Assembly (NCBI RefSeq): GCF_024662235.1
Contig: NZ_CP096276.1
Coordinates: 4,960,001-5,024,000, forward strand
DNA length: 64,000 nucleotides
Origin: Pimelobacter simplex
GTDB lineage: Bacteria; Actinomycetota; Actinomycetes; Propionibacteriales; Nocardioidaceae
Direction of reading: 5' to 3'
Shown: piece after piece, positions 49,560 through 58,428 of the stretch
How the letters are laid out: each line of letters begins with the position of its first letter
Position numbering within the stretch: position 1 is the stretch's first letter
Notes under the pieces: generated by a model
Seen by the model: the letters and a program-made list of their open reading frames with translations, nothing else
What the model was told of the DNA's origin: nothing
The model's database searches: none
Made by a program: the position numbers and the translations under genes

Positions 49560-49738
49560 GATCCCAATCTGCACGGCCCACAGTGCCAGGTCCGCGATGT
49601 CACGGCGTCTGCCTCCCCGCCCCACTCACCGGCGTTCACCGATCCAGACGGCGACGACGATGCCGAGGATGATCGACAGCGCGTACCCACGTAGCGGCAG
49701 TGGTTCGAGGTACCAAACCCCTGGGCTGGACTCGGGAT
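49560..49738 (-). pseudogene. lgt: Relic of the prolipoprotein diacylglyceryl transferase gene (5' part)
   Basis: Read from 49738: IPSPAQG, then (after a one-base deletion in a G run) VWYLEPLPLRGYALSIILGI, VVAVWIGERR, an in-frame TGA where Trp is expected, VGRGGRRRDIADLALWAVQI and GI. This is the recognisable N-terminus of Lgt (SP-x-x-GVW-x-LGP-x-PIRAYAL...). About 60 of roughly 300 residues remain, with a frameshift and a nonsense codon, and it stops at the REP-like repeat. Confidence 0.75.
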
Positions 49739-49764
49739 GACCTGTGCCCACGACCGGCCGAGAC

Positions 49765-50490
49765 TCACGTGCTGGTGCTCGATCTGGTGATGGCTCGGAG
49801 CAGGGCTGGTGTCATGGACGAGGCGAGCAGCTCGTGGCCGCGGTCGTTGGGGTGGAACAGGTCGGGTGCGCTGTTGCGAGGCAGCAACAGGGCGACTCTG
49901 CGGATGCTCACGGGCTGGATCATGCCATCTGCGGCAGCGCGATCAAGGCTGTGGTTGACGCGGCGGGCGACAGCGAGGGGCTGAGGCAGGTATGCCACGA
50001 CTGTGTTGCGCGGCAGCTGGTCGACGATGGCGGCGAAACGTTGCTCGAGGCCGGCCCTCGCCCCGCCTCGTAGGAAGTCGTTGGCGCCGACCACCAAGCT
50101 CACCAGCTCAACGCGGTGTCCACCATCCAGCAGTCGCTCGAGCTCGACGAGCTGCGGGTCGAGCACGTCGTGGGTGGTGGCCCCGCTGCGCGAGAGGTTG
50201 ACGACCCCCAGGTCGCGGGCGCTCCCGGAGTGCAGACGCACCTGTCGCAGCGATCGGTGGACCCACCCGCAGTCCCAGGCCGACGCACCGATCCCCTGCG
50301 ACAGCGAGTCGCCAAGCACGACCCACAGCGGGACCCCTGAGGCCAGCACCGCACTGTTGTGCCGTTGCCATGCGTCGCGGTGAACGGCCACGGTGTCACC
50401 GACAGAGCGGATGCGACGCCGCAGCCCTCGATTGCGCCGGAGCAGCCAATCCGGCTCGTCGCCGGGACGGTCGTCGGGGTGGTCGTTCAT
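49765..50490 (-). CDS. SGNH/GDSL-family hydrolase
   Basis: A 241-residue hydrolase. Block I is VVLGDSLSQGIGAS with nucleophile Ser62, block III is VVGANDFLR and block V is DLFHPNDRGHELL with the catalytic Asp and His. No signal peptide, so it acts in the cytoplasm on an ester or acyl substrate. ATG 50490 overlaps the stop of the membrane-protein gene upstream, making it the last gene in a four-gene operon led by a MarR regulator. Confidence 0.88.
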   Translation of the reverse strand: MNDHPDDRPGDEPDWLLRRNRGLRRRIRSVGDTVAVHRDAWQRHNSAVLASGVPLWVVLGDSLSQGIGASAWDCGWVHRSLRQVRLHSGSARDLGVVNLSRSGATTHDVLDPQLVELERLLDGGHRVELVSLVVGANDFLRGGARAGLEQRFAAIVDQLPRNTVVAYLPQPLAVARRVNHSLDRAAADGMIQPVSIRRVALLLPRNSAPDLFHPNDRGHELLASSMTPALLRAITRSSTST

Positions 50491-50978
50491 GCGACCCGAG
50501 CCGTGCCGGTGGCGCTTCCGTGCGCGGATGGCTGGGGGTGTGCGCGGCGTCGTCTGAGCAGCGTCCTGATCCGGCGGCGGTTCAGGACGAGGTGGGCCAC
50601 GAGGAGCGGGAGGATCGCGAACCCGGTGATGTCGTGGACGACCGACACGGGTCCGTCGACGTTCCACAGCCAGACCGGCGCGCCGGAGACGTTGACGAGG
50701 ACGAAGCAGCTGATGAGCAACGCGTTGGAGACCACGAGGGCTCGTTGGGGATGCCGGCGACCGCGCTCGATCACGCCGTGCAGCCATCGCCGCTGGGTCC
50801 AGACGTGCCACGCCACGGCGGCGAGTGCTGCGATCGAGACCAGAGAATGGGGCGTGGCGCCCCACTCGTGAGAGGCGAAAGCCAGGAAGGCCGTGACGAG
50901 CAGGCCACCGTAGAGGGTGGCGATAACCACGGGGTGTCGTCGACGCCTGGAGGCGGTCGCGGTGGTCGCGGTGGTCAC
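50487..50978 (-). CDS. Small integral membrane protein, cytochrome b561/DUF4405-like
   Basis: A 163-residue protein with four hydrophobic helices (VVIATLYGGLLVTAFLAFAS, SLVSIAALAAVAWHVW, ALVVSNALLISCFVLVNVSG, VVHDITGFAILPLLVAHLVL). Histidines in helices 2 and 4 (AWHVW, VVHDI, AHLVL) are placed as in haem-binding four-helix membrane proteins. Start and stop overlap both neighbours by four bases. Possibly an electron-transfer component; no partner oxidase is present. Confidence 0.72.
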   Translation of the reverse strand: MTTATTATASRRRRHPVVIATLYGGLLVTAFLAFASHEWGATPHSLVSIAALAAVAWHVWTQRRWLHGVIERGRRHPQRALVVSNALLISCFVLVNVSGAPVWLWNVDGPVSVVHDITGFAILPLLVAHLVLNRRRIRTLLRRRRAHPQPSAHGSATGTARVA

Positions 50979-51412
50979 GACCCTGCCTCCTCGAGAATGT
51001 GGGACGTTGCGGTTCGGCTGGGCTGGCGATGCACCGCGGCGGCGCCGCGGGAGGCTGCAGGCTGGCCGACGTAGGCGGCCATCAGGATCATCACGGCATC
51101 GAGACCGTCCTCGCTGACTCCCTCCTTGCGGGCGAGCTCGAGGTAGGGCTGGAGGCGCTCGTCGGTGACGTGCTGGCCCACCATGGCCGCGATGATGACC
51201 AGGGCCCGGTCCCGGTCGGTGAGGTCGGGGCTGTGCCAGCCCGGGCCACCAGCGGCGACGTAGGCTTCCCGGACGAAGGCGGAGCCAACGACCTCACCCA
51301 TCGCAGCCTCGACGCCCGGCTCGTCCAGCCCGAGGTTATGCGCGTAGGTCCGCCGCCCCCGTGCCGCGCGGTCGGCGACCGCCTCACCCGCCTGTCCCGC
51401 GCTCACAGACAT
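50975..51412 (-). CDS. Carboxymuconolactone decarboxylase-family protein
   Basis: A 145-residue protein of the CMD/AhpD-like helical fold: GLDEPGVEAAMGEVVGSAFV, HSPDLTDRDRALVIIAAMVG and a helical end EDGLDAVMILMAAYVGQP. The redox CxxC of AhpD is absent, so a gamma-carboxymuconolactone decarboxylase-like or related lactone/dehydratase role is more likely than peroxidase reduction. It overlaps the MarR gene by ten bases and the membrane-protein gene by four. Confidence 0.8.
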   Translation of the reverse strand: MSVSAGQAGEAVADRAARGRRTYAHNLGLDEPGVEAAMGEVVGSAFVREAYVAAGGPGWHSPDLTDRDRALVIIAAMVGQHVTDERLQPYLELARKEGVSEDGLDAVMILMAAYVGQPAASRGAAAVHRQPSRTATSHILEEAGS

Positions 51413-51933
51413 GTCCCCGGGTCCTGGGTGCCCTCGATGATGACGTAGAGCATTCGTCGCAGGCGAGCGATGTCGTCCATGTCGAACGCCTCGAGAGCCT
51501 CGCGCTCGGCACGCTCGGTGCCTGCCGAGACCAGCTGCCGCACACGTTCGCCCTCCTCGGTGAGAGTGAGGTTGCGCGCGCGCCGGTCGCGCGGATCGAC
51601 ACTGCGCCGTACCAGATCGAGCCGCTCCAAGTGGTCCAGTTCGCTGGTCAGCGTGGTCTTGTCCATCCCCACTGCCCGACCCAGCTCGACCTGTGTCATC
51701 CTCGGCGCGAGATGCATGGCGCTGAGGATGATGTGACGGCGCAAGGTCAGCCCGTGCTCGTCGGCCGCGTCACTGGTCGCTGCGCGCATCCGCTGGGCGG
51801 CCCGATGCAGCAGCCAGGTCAGCTCCGCGTCCGGGCCGGGACCGAGCGTGTGCGACACGAGCGGTCCGTCGTCGCCCTCCGGTGGAGCAGAGGACGCAAC
51901 AGAGGTCGCACCGGTCGCGAGGGGTCGACTCAT
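51403..51933 (-). CDS. MarR-family transcriptional regulator
   Basis: A 176-residue winged-helix repressor. Helix-turn-helix MTQVELGRAVGMDKTTLTSE lies near residues 79-98 and the wing LVRRSVDPRDRRARNLTLTE near 106-125. N- and C-terminal helices form the dimer. It heads the operon with the CMD-family protein, the membrane protein and the SGNH hydrolase and probably controls that operon in response to a phenolic or similar ligand. No clear palindrome was found upstream. Confidence 0.88.
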   Translation of the reverse strand: MSRPLATGATSVASSAPPEGDDGPLVSHTLGPGPDAELTWLLHRAAQRMRAATSDAADEHGLTLRRHIILSAMHLAPRMTQVELGRAVGMDKTTLTSELDHLERLDLVRRSVDPRDRRARNLTLTEEGERVRQLVSAGTERAEREALEAFDMDDIARLRRMLYVIIEGTQDPGTCL

Positions 51934-52119
51934 CGGTCCGCCTCCGCCGACGACGCACCGGTCGACAACCTGGTGGCCGGAAGGATGGTCCTGCGGGCCT
52001 CTGCCTCCCCCCTTTCAACAACCGCCTTTGTGGTGAACCGACCGGTAGCCGCACATTGGCAGATCTGGGCATCGAGGCATGAGCGGTCGGAGCTGCACTG
52101 CCTGTGGTGAACTCACCAA

Positions 52120-52590
52120 GTGCATGAAGTGACCCTGCGCCGTCTCGCGCCCGCCGACCACACGAGCGTGCTTAACCTGCGCGTCGCGCCCGAACAGCAG
52201 CACCTCGTCGCCAGCGTGGAGAAGTCTCTCGCCGAGGTTGACGCTGACCACGCGCTGACAGCGTTTGCCATCTACGACGGCTCCCAACTCGGACTGCCTG
52301 AGCCGAACCAGTCCCCGGTTGGCTTCGCAGTGATCGAGGTTGTGGCGTCCGTCGGCTTCGTCCTGCGCCTGCTGGTCGGTCAAGAACACCAACAGAAGGG
52401 TTACGGGAAGGCCACGATGATCGAGCTGGTGCGCCGTCTGCGGTTGGATCCCGACGTAGAAGTGGTCGCTACCAGCTACCGCGCCGACAACGCGGTGATG
52501 GAGCGGCTGTGCGCTTCGCTGGGCTTCGAGCAATGGCACACACCTTTCGTGCCTCCCGAGCGCGAGATCTACCTGCGACTACCGTCGTGA
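52120..52590 (+). CDS. GNAT-family N-acetyltransferase
   Basis: A 156-residue acetyl-CoA-dependent acetyltransferase. It starts VTLRRLAPADHTSVLNLRVA, and the acetyl-CoA-binding segment LRLLVGQEHQQKGYGKATMI has the Q/R-x-x-G-x-G/A loop. VVATSYRADNAVMERLCASL and GF complete the fold. GTG 52120 is used; there is little room for a ribosome-binding site, so translation may be leaderless. The acceptor is unknown; similar proteins modify diamines or amino groups of antibiotics. Confidence 0.85.
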   Translation: MHEVTLRRLAPADHTSVLNLRVAPEQQHLVASVEKSLAEVDADHALTAFAIYDGSQLGLPEPNQSPVGFAVIEVVASVGFVLRLLVGQEHQQKGYGKATMIELVRRLRLDPDVEVVATSYRADNAVMERLCASLGFEQWHTPFVPPEREIYLRLPS

Positions 52591-52796
52591 CGAGTCGAGC
52601 ATGTCCGGACGTCTCGAAACTCGAACGTCATCGGACGCACGCTACGCGGATTCGACACCCCGACCGTCGTCGTCTCGCAGGCGATCGGAACCGGGTCGCT
52701 ACGCAAGACCATCTGGTCGCGGGATGCGGTCGCGTCGCTGTCGTGTGCTCGTCCTGGCGCAGGACTGCCGGCAGGGTGCCCCTCGGAGTCGCGCAG

Positions 52797-53258
52797 TCAC
52801 CGATGGGTCTCGCGCCATGTGCGCCACCGCCGGTCCAGGTCCTGCGAGTCCTCCTGCACGAAACGAAAGTAGTCGCGGGTTTCCTCGACCCGCTCACGCC
52901 CCGCGGAGCCTTCGGGCAGCAGGTCGACGGCCTCCTGAACGGCCTCGATGATTATGTCGAGGACGGGCAGCCGCGCGGCCTGGATGGTGCTCCAGATGTC
53001 GCCGTCGCGGACCCGGAACAGGTCGCCGCGACCGGCCGGGTTCCGTTCGCGCACGACGAGATGAGTGTCGGCGAGGTACCTGACCGCACCCGAGATGGCG
53101 GCAGGCGACACGTCGAGCCCGCGGGCCAACTCGGAGGCCGTGTAGACAGACTGGTCATCGGCCAGGATGAAGGCGAAGACGCGCGCAGGCATGCGCGGCA
53201 GGCCCATCGCCTCCAAGGTCTGGCCGAGTCGTTCGACGGCACGGGCGAGGGCACTCAC
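52797..53258 (-). CDS. MarR/GbsR-type regulator of the ABC exporter
   Basis: A 153-residue winged-helix regulator from GTG 53258. The DNA-binding region reads [40 protein letters not shown], with a dimerising helical tail ([20 protein letters not shown]). It is divergent from an ABC exporter gene with only 55 bp between, and a perfect 18-bp dyad lies in that gap, so it should repress both directions. Regulators of this type beside TetA/B-like exporters often respond to the exported drug. Confidence 0.85.
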   Translation of the reverse strand: MSALARAVERLGQTLEAMGLPRMPARVFAFILADDQSVYTASELARGLDVSPAAISGAVRYLADTHLVVRERNPAGRGDLFRVRDGDIWSTIQAARLPVLDIIIEAVQEAVDLLPEGSAGRERVEETRDYFRFVQEDSQDLDRRWRTWRETHR

Positions 53259-53275
53259 GCCACTGACTATACAGC

Positions 53276-53293
53276 CTTCACAAGTTTGTGAAG
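53276..53293. promoter_or_regulatory. Palindromic operator between regulator and exporter
   Basis: CTTCACAAGTTTGTGAAG: eight-base arms CTTCACAA/TTGTGAAG around GT. It is 21 bp before the exporter ATG and 18 bp before the regulator start. A TATACA at 53268-53273 beside it could be the -10 of either promoter. The likely ligand protein is the divergent regulator. Confidence 0.82.
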
Positions 53294-53313
53294 ATCGTGC
53301 CACACTCCACGAC

Positions 53314-54204
53314 ATGGCTGTCATCGAGCTCCACGACGTCGTCAAGACCTTCGGCACCACCCACGCGCTCGACCACCTCGACCTCACCGTCGAGCAGGGC
53401 GAGGTGCACGGTTTCCTCGGTCCCAACGGTGCCGGGAAGTCCACCACCATCCGAGTCCTCCTCGGCCTGCTGAGGGCCGACTCCGGCACCGCCAGCATGC
53501 TGGGTGGCGACCCGTGGCGCGACGCCGCGTCCCTGCACCGCCAGCTCGCGTACGTGCCGGGCGACGTGTCGCTGTGGCCAAACCTGAGCGGTGGCGAGGT
53601 CATCGATGTGCTTGCCCGGATGCGCGGCGGGCTGGACGAGACGCGCCGCCGGGAGATGCTCGACCGGTTCGACCTGGACCCGACCAAGAAGGCACGCACC
53701 TACTCCAAGGGCAACCGGCAGAAGATCGCGCTGGTTGCCGCGCTCGCCAGCCGTGCCGACCTCTACCTGCTCGACGAGCCCACGTCCGGGCTCGACCCGC
53801 TGATGGAGGCCGAGTTCCAGAAGGCGATCCTCGAGCTCAAGGACGAGGGCGCGACCATCCTGCTCAGCTCCCACATCCTGGCCGAAGCCGAGGCGCTCGC
53901 CGACCGGATCAGCATCATTCGCGCCGGACGGGTCGTGCAGTCCGGCACGCTTGCCGAACTGCGCCACCTGACCCGCACCACCGTCATCGCCGAGACCGAC
54001 CGGCCGGCGAACCGCCTCGCGACGGTCCCGGGCGTCCACGAGCCCGAGCTGCACGGCAACCGCGTCACGTTCGACGTCGACTCCGACAACCTCGGCGCGG
54101 CGGTGACCGCGCTCGCCGCACTCGGCGTCCGCTCCCTCGCCGCGCACCCGCCCACCCTGGAGGAGCTGTTCTTGCGGCAGTACAGCGACGAGGTGACCGC
54201 GTGA
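53314..54204 (+). CDS. ABC exporter, ATP-binding subunit
   Basis: A 296-residue ATPase of the drug-export (DrrA/CcmA-like) group. Walker [10 protein letters not shown] lies at residues 36-44, a signature variant TYSKGNRQK near 130, and Walker [14 protein letters not shown] shortly after, then the His switch LLSSHIL. A C-terminal domain of about 70 residues ([20 protein letters not shown]...) is typical for the subfamily. The permease gene begins in overlap (GTGA). It is controlled by the palindromic operator just upstream. Confidence 0.92.
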   Translation: MAVIELHDVVKTFGTTHALDHLDLTVEQGEVHGFLGPNGAGKSTTIRVLLGLLRADSGTASMLGGDPWRDAASLHRQLAYVPGDVSLWPNLSGGEVIDVLARMRGGLDETRRREMLDRFDLDPTKKARTYSKGNRQKIALVAALASRADLYLLDEPTSGLDPLMEAEFQKAILELKDEGATILLSSHILAEAEALADRISIIRAGRVVQSGTLAELRHLTRTTVIAETDRPANRLATVPGVHEPELHGNRVTFDVDSDNLGAAVTALAALGVRSLAAHPPTLEELFLRQYSDEVTA

Positions 54205-55805
54205 GCACCACCTCGATCACCGGTGTCGGACACCTGCTGCGCCTCGTCCTGCGCCGCGACCGACTGCGCCTGCCGCTCTGGGTTGTCGGCCTCGGCGGGA
54301 CGATCGTCGCGAGCGCCCTGGCCGTGCCCCCTCTCTACGACACCTCCGAGAAGATTGCGGGCTACGCCCGCACCGTCGGCGCCAGCCCGGTGAGCTACCT
54401 GATGTCGGGCCGCCAGGTTGGGCTCGACACCCTCGGCGGCATCGTCGCCAACGAGATCTCCCAGGTCGCACAGCTCGGCGTGTGCCTGATGGTCGTGTTC
54501 CTGGTCGTCCGGCACACCCGGGCCGAGGAGGAGTCCGGGCGTGCCGAGCTGCTCCGCTCTGCCGTCCTGGGTCGCCATGCCGCCACCCTCGCCGGGCTGG
54601 TCTACGGCGTCGCCGCCGCGCTGGTCATCGGCGCCGTCACGACGATCTCGATGCTGACGGCCGGGTTGGCCGTCGGCGGGAGCCTGACGTACGGCGTCGG
54701 CCTAGCACTGCTAGGTGTGGCGTACACAGCGATCACGCTGGCCGCCGTCCAGCTGTCCACCTCGGCGCGCGGGGCGCTCGGCCTGGCCAGCGCCGCCGTC
54801 GCCGTCGGCTACCTGGTGCGCGGCCTCGGAGCCATGCAGGACAACGTTCTCGTCTGGCTCTCGCCGTTCGGGTGGGCGCAGCGCATGGACGCCTTTGGCG
54901 ACGAGCGCTGGTGGCCGGCCGCGCTGCTGCTCGGGTCGACCGCGCTCTTGCTGGCACTGGCGGCGCGCCTGATGGCGCACCGCGACTTCGGCGGCGGGCT
55001 CCTTCAGACGCGATCCGGTCCAGCGCGCGCCGGGTGGCAGCTCAGCACGCCGTTCGGCCTCGCGGCACGGCTCCAGCGTGCCCTGCTGCTCGGCTGGGCA
55101 GCCGGGCTGTTCCTGCTGGGCCTTCTCTACGGCGCGGTCATCCCCACCGTCCCCGACCTCATCGCCTCCAACCCGGAGATGGCGGACGTCGTTGGAGCGT
55201 CCGACCAGGCCGCCGAGGACGCGCTCGTCAGCGCCTTCCTGGCCTACATTCACCTGTTCATGGCCGTGATCGCCTGCGGCTTCGTCGTCGCCTCGGTGCT
55301 GCGCTTGCGCGCCGAGGAGGAGTCCGGCCGTACGGAACTCGTCCTCGCGACGCCGGTCAGCCGTACGTCCTGGATGGCGGCGACCACGGCCCTCGCGCTC
55401 ATCGCCGCCGCCAAGCTGACCGTGATCATGGGCATCGGCCTCGCGGTCGGCTACGGGCTCGGCAGCGGCGAGTGGAACCAGTTCGTCGACCAAGTCGGCG
55501 GCCAGCTGGCCTACCTGCCAGGCACCCTCCTCGTCGGCGCGCTCGCCGTGGCGCTGTACGGCCTGATCCCCCGCGGCACCGGGCTGGCGTGGGCAGCCGT
55601 CGCGCTCATCACGCTGCAGGTCATCCTCGGCCAGCTCCTCGGACTGCCAGACGCCGTCCAGGCGATCTCGCCGTTCTGGCACCTCGCCGCAGTTCCGGTC
55701 GACGACTTCAAGGTGATCCCGTACCTGTCGCTCATCGCCCTCGCCACCGGGCTCGTCGCAGCAGGCCTGTGGGGCTATCGGCGGCGGAACACCGTGACAG
55801 GCTGA
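54201..55805 (+). CDS. ABC exporter, permease subunit
   Basis: A 534-residue membrane protein with about twelve helices in two homologous halves; each half carries the repeat RAEEESGR(A/T)EL (near residues 97 and 372), as in TetAB/exporter permeases of actinobacteria that export tetracycline-like or polyketide drugs. GTG 54201 overlaps the ATPase stop. Substrate unknown; export of an antibiotic or lipid is the usual role. A degenerate REP-like repeat follows the stop. Confidence 0.9.
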   Translation: MSTTSITGVGHLLRLVLRRDRLRLPLWVVGLGGTIVASALAVPPLYDTSEKIAGYARTVGASPVSYLMSGRQVGLDTLGGIVANEISQVAQLGVCLMVVFLVVRHTRAEEESGRAELLRSAVLGRHAATLAGLVYGVAAALVIGAVTTISMLTAGLAVGGSLTYGVGLALLGVAYTAITLAAVQLSTSARGALGLASAAVAVGYLVRGLGAMQDNVLVWLSPFGWAQRMDAFGDERWWPAALLLGSTALLLALAARLMAHRDFGGGLLQTRSGPARAGWQLSTPFGLAARLQRALLLGWAAGLFLLGLLYGAVIPTVPDLIASNPEMADVVGASDQAAEDALVSAFLAYIHLFMAVIACGFVVASVLRLRAEEESGRTELVLATPVSRTSWMAATTALALIAAAKLTVIMGIGLAVGYGLGSGEWNQFVDQVGGQLAYLPGTLLVGALAVALYGLIPRGTGLAWAAVALITLQVILGQLLGLPDAVQAISPFWHLAAVPVDDFKVIPYLSLIALATGLVAAGLWGYRRRNTVTG

Positions 55806-55820
55806 CGCCGAAAGAGCCGG

Positions 55821-55843
55821 TTGCGGAGCGTGACCAGTACGGG
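55821..55843. repeat. Degenerate REP-like repeat, copy 4
   Basis: GCGGAGCGTGACCAGTACGG at about 55823-55842 matches the right half and flank of the repeat at 16,935 (GCGGAGCGTGACCAGTGCGG), but the left arm has decayed. It lies in the 41-bp gap between the convergent exporter and trkA genes. Confidence 0.6.
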
Positions 55844-55846
55844 TTC

Positions 55847-56527
55847 TCAGGCGAGGCCGCTGAAGTGTTCCACCTGTGCGCGGTCACCGGAGACGATGAT
55901 GATGTCGCCGGGTACGACGACGGTGTCGGGTGTGGCGTAGGTGAACTGCCGCTGACCGCGCTTGATGCCGACCACGGTGACGCCGTACCGAGTGCGGACC
56001 TGGGTGGTGGCCAGCTTCTTGTTGAGGATCTCCTTCGGCGGCTTGATCTTCACGAAGGCGTAGCCGTCGTCGAGCTCGATGTAGTCCATCATCCGGCCTC
56101 GGACGAGGTGGGCGACGCGCTTGCCCATGTCGTGCTCGGGGCGGACGACGTGGTGGACCCCGATCTGGGTGAGGATGCGGGCGTGGGCGTGGCTGATGGC
56201 CTTGGCCCAGACGGTGGGGACGCCGAGGCTGAGGGCGACCGACGCGCTCAGGACGCTGGCCTCGAGGTGGTTGCCCACGCCGATCACGGCGCGATCGAAC
56301 TCGGCGACCGCGAGCTGGCGCATGGCTTCTTCGTTGGTGGTGTCTGCTTGCACCACGTGGGTGATCCGGCCGCTAAGCGACTCCACGATCTGCAGGTCGC
56401 TGTCGATTCCGAGGACCTCGGTGCCCTCGGCCTCCAGTTCCAGAGCGAGCGACTTGCCGAAGCGCCCCAGACCCATCACGACGACTCCGCCTTGGTCGGC
56501 GACGGCTTGATTGCGGTTCCTAGCCAA
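55847..56527 (-). CDS. trkA: Trk/Ktr potassium uptake regulatory subunit
   Basis: A 226-residue cytoplasmic RCK protein that gates the TrkH/KtrB channel. The N-terminal Rossmann domain has VVVMGLGRFGKSLALELEAE (GxGxxG nucleotide site) and an acidic residue after strand 2 (LGIDSD); the TrkA-C domain is the last 80 residues (YGVTVVGIKRG, VVVPGDIIIVSGDR). The frame starts at TTG 56527, overlapping the channel gene by eight bases; GTG codons around residue 15 are later alternatives. Co-expressed with trkH. Confidence 0.9.
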   Translation of the reverse strand: MARNRNQAVADQGGVVVMGLGRFGKSLALELEAEGTEVLGIDSDLQIVESLSGRITHVVQADTTNEEAMRQLAVAEFDRAVIGVGNHLEASVLSASVALSLGVPTVWAKAISHAHARILTQIGVHHVVRPEHDMGKRVAHLVRGRMMDYIELDDGYAFVKIKPPKEILNKKLATTQVRTRYGVTVVGIKRGQRQFTYATPDTVVVPGDIIIVSGDRAQVEHFSGLA

Positions 56528-57884
56528 TGATCGGTCGTCCCTTCGGGAAGTGATAGAGCCGATGGCGGCCGCGCAGGGCCAGCGCTGAGACCAACGTAAT
56601 GGGGCCCAGCCGACCCAAGAACATGAGGACGATCAGCACCCCTTGGCCGGCGGTGGAGAACTCGGCGGTGATGCCGGTGGACAAACCGACGGTCGCGAAG
56701 GCTGAGGTGGCCTCGAAGAACACCGGGAGCGCGGGTAGATCGGTGATGGACAGCAGCACCACGGTCGAGACCATGACGGCGGCGACGCCGAGCAGCGCAA
56801 CGGTGAGCGCCTGCCGGACCGCCCTGTCCTCGATCCGGCGACTCAGGACATTGACGTCCGGCTCCCCGCGTACCTCGGCGTAGATGGCGAAGAAGAGCAG
56901 CAGGAACGTCGTCACCTTGATGCCGCCAGCGGTCCCGGCCGAACCCCCACCGATGAACATCAGCACGATCGTGCCGAACAACGTCTCCGGCTCGACCGCA
57001 CCATAGTCGATGGCGTTGAAGCCAGCGGTCCGTGGCATGACGGAGTGGAAGAAGGACATGCCCAGGCGGTCTCCCGTCGGCATCGCGCCCAAGGTGTCGA
57101 GGTTGTTCCACTCCGTCGCTGCGAAGAAGACGGTGCCGGCCACGAGCAGCACCACAGTCCCCGAGAGCGTCATCATCGTGGTGAGAGACCATCGCCGGGG
57201 GAACCTGTATCTCCGGTACAGCTCGAGCCACACCGGGAATCCCAGACCGCCAGCGATGACTGACACAGCGATCGGGATATACACCCACGGGTCGGAGGCG
57301 AAGCTCATCAGGCTGTCGCTGTAGAGCGCGAACCCCGCGTTGTTGAATGCCGAGACTGAATGGAACACCGCAAGGTACGCGGCATCCCCCACGGACTCGT
57401 CGTAGCCCAGGACGAGGCGGACGAACAACACGGTTGCGGTGGCCGACTCGAACAACAGAGAGACTGCAACCACACCGCGGACGACCGTTCGGACATCACC
57501 GATGCCAATCGCCTTGGTCTCCGCCGCAGCGGTCAGCCTGGCCCGAAGACCCAAACGGCGTGCGACCAGGATGCCGAGCAGCGACGCAAGCGTCATGATC
57601 CCCAGGCCACCGATCTGGATCGAGGCCAGGATCACCGCCTCTCCGAACGGCGACCAGTACGTCGCTGTGTCGACCACAGCCAGTCCGGTAACACACACAC
57701 CACTCGTGGCAGTGAAGAGGGCGACGTTGAACGGCGCGGAGCCATCACCCTGACGCGCGACCGGAAGCATGAGCAGGACCGTGCTCACGGCGATGGCGCC
57801 AGCGAAGGCGAGGACCACTGCCTGCGCTGGGTGACTGGTCCTGAGACGTATTCGCCCAGGAAGGTGTTTCTCGCCTCGGAGCAC
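56520..57884 (-). CDS. trkH: Trk/Ktr potassium (or sodium/potassium) channel subunit
   Basis: A 454-residue membrane transporter of the TrkH/KtrB superfamily, with four pseudo-repeats of helix-pore-helix. The first filter is visible in FTATSGVCVTGLAVVDT, and others in FHSVSAFNNAGFALYS, PRTAGFNAIDYG and ATSAFATVGLSTGI, each supplying the filter Gly. It starts at GTG 57884 and is followed in overlap by trkA. The pair should take up potassium for osmotic and pH balance. Confidence 0.9.
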   Translation of the reverse strand: MLRGEKHLPGRIRLRTSHPAQAVVLAFAGAIAVSTVLLMLPVARQGDGSAPFNVALFTATSGVCVTGLAVVDTATYWSPFGEAVILASIQIGGLGIMTLASLLGILVARRLGLRARLTAAAETKAIGIGDVRTVVRGVVAVSLLFESATATVLFVRLVLGYDESVGDAAYLAVFHSVSAFNNAGFALYSDSLMSFASDPWVYIPIAVSVIAGGLGFPVWLELYRRYRFPRRWSLTTMMTLSGTVVLLVAGTVFFAATEWNNLDTLGAMPTGDRLGMSFFHSVMPRTAGFNAIDYGAVEPETLFGTIVLMFIGGGSAGTAGGIKVTTFLLLFFAIYAEVRGEPDVNVLSRRIEDRAVRQALTVALLGVAAVMVSTVVLLSITDLPALPVFFEATSAFATVGLSTGITAEFSTAGQGVLIVLMFLGRLGPITLVSALALRGRHRLYHFPKGRPIIG

Positions 57885-57981
57885 CGCCGCACCGTAGCGC
57901 GCGCACCCATCACGCCCGCCCCGAAGGGTGGCAAGGTGGCTACATGGACTACGTCCGCGTCCTCAGAAGCAGCGCCGGCCT

Positions 57982-58110
57982 ATGACGGATGTGTTGCTCG
58001 CAATAGCAGCGCTCATCGGTTTCGTCATTCTAGTCTTCGCCGCTGCGGCTCTTGCCGCGATGGGCCTGGACAAGCGTTCGGTTCGCCGCCGCAGACCCCC
58101 TCGTCGCTGA
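57982..58110 (+). CDS. 42-residue single-helix membrane peptide
   Basis: MTDVLLAIAALIGFVILVFA, then AAALAAMGLDKRSVRRRRPP: one hydrophobic helix followed by a strongly basic tail, a common plan for small membrane regulators of actinobacteria. The ATG at 57982 has no strong ribosome-binding site. It is divergent from trkH and might act on a neighbouring membrane complex; nothing more can be said. Confidence 0.5.
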   Translation: MTDVLLAIAALIGFVILVFAAAALAAMGLDKRSVRRRRPPRR

Positions 58111-58428
58111 CGGTAGGCGGTAGCCTCGATCGCGTTCTGAAGAGCACTAGTCCGTCGTTCCGATTGACGAACCACTGACGGGACAGCCCCAGCTCAACAA
58201 GCCGGCCGCGGTTCGAGTGTTCCGCAAGACCCGTCCGGTGGTGCGTCCCGGTGACGGTGCCCCGCACGACCCTGCAACCGCTCCCCTACTTTGACGAGGT
58301 GGCCGACGGGAGCCGGTTTCGTCAAAGTGGCCCGCGGGGAGTTCCTCAATCTCTTCTGTATCTCGACAGCGGGCTCGGGCGGTGCGGCCGGACGCGGTCT
58401 CCTCAGCGGGGAGCCCGCGGCGCCGCGG
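58111..58428. other. Intergenic gap with a 10-bp inverted repeat
   Basis: No gene is visible. ACTTTGACGA at 58288-58297 and TCGTCAAAGT at 58319-58328 are perfect complements with a 21-base spacer, lying between the convergent small membrane gene and the TetR gene. It could be a bidirectional terminator or a border of a lost element. Confidence 0.5.
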
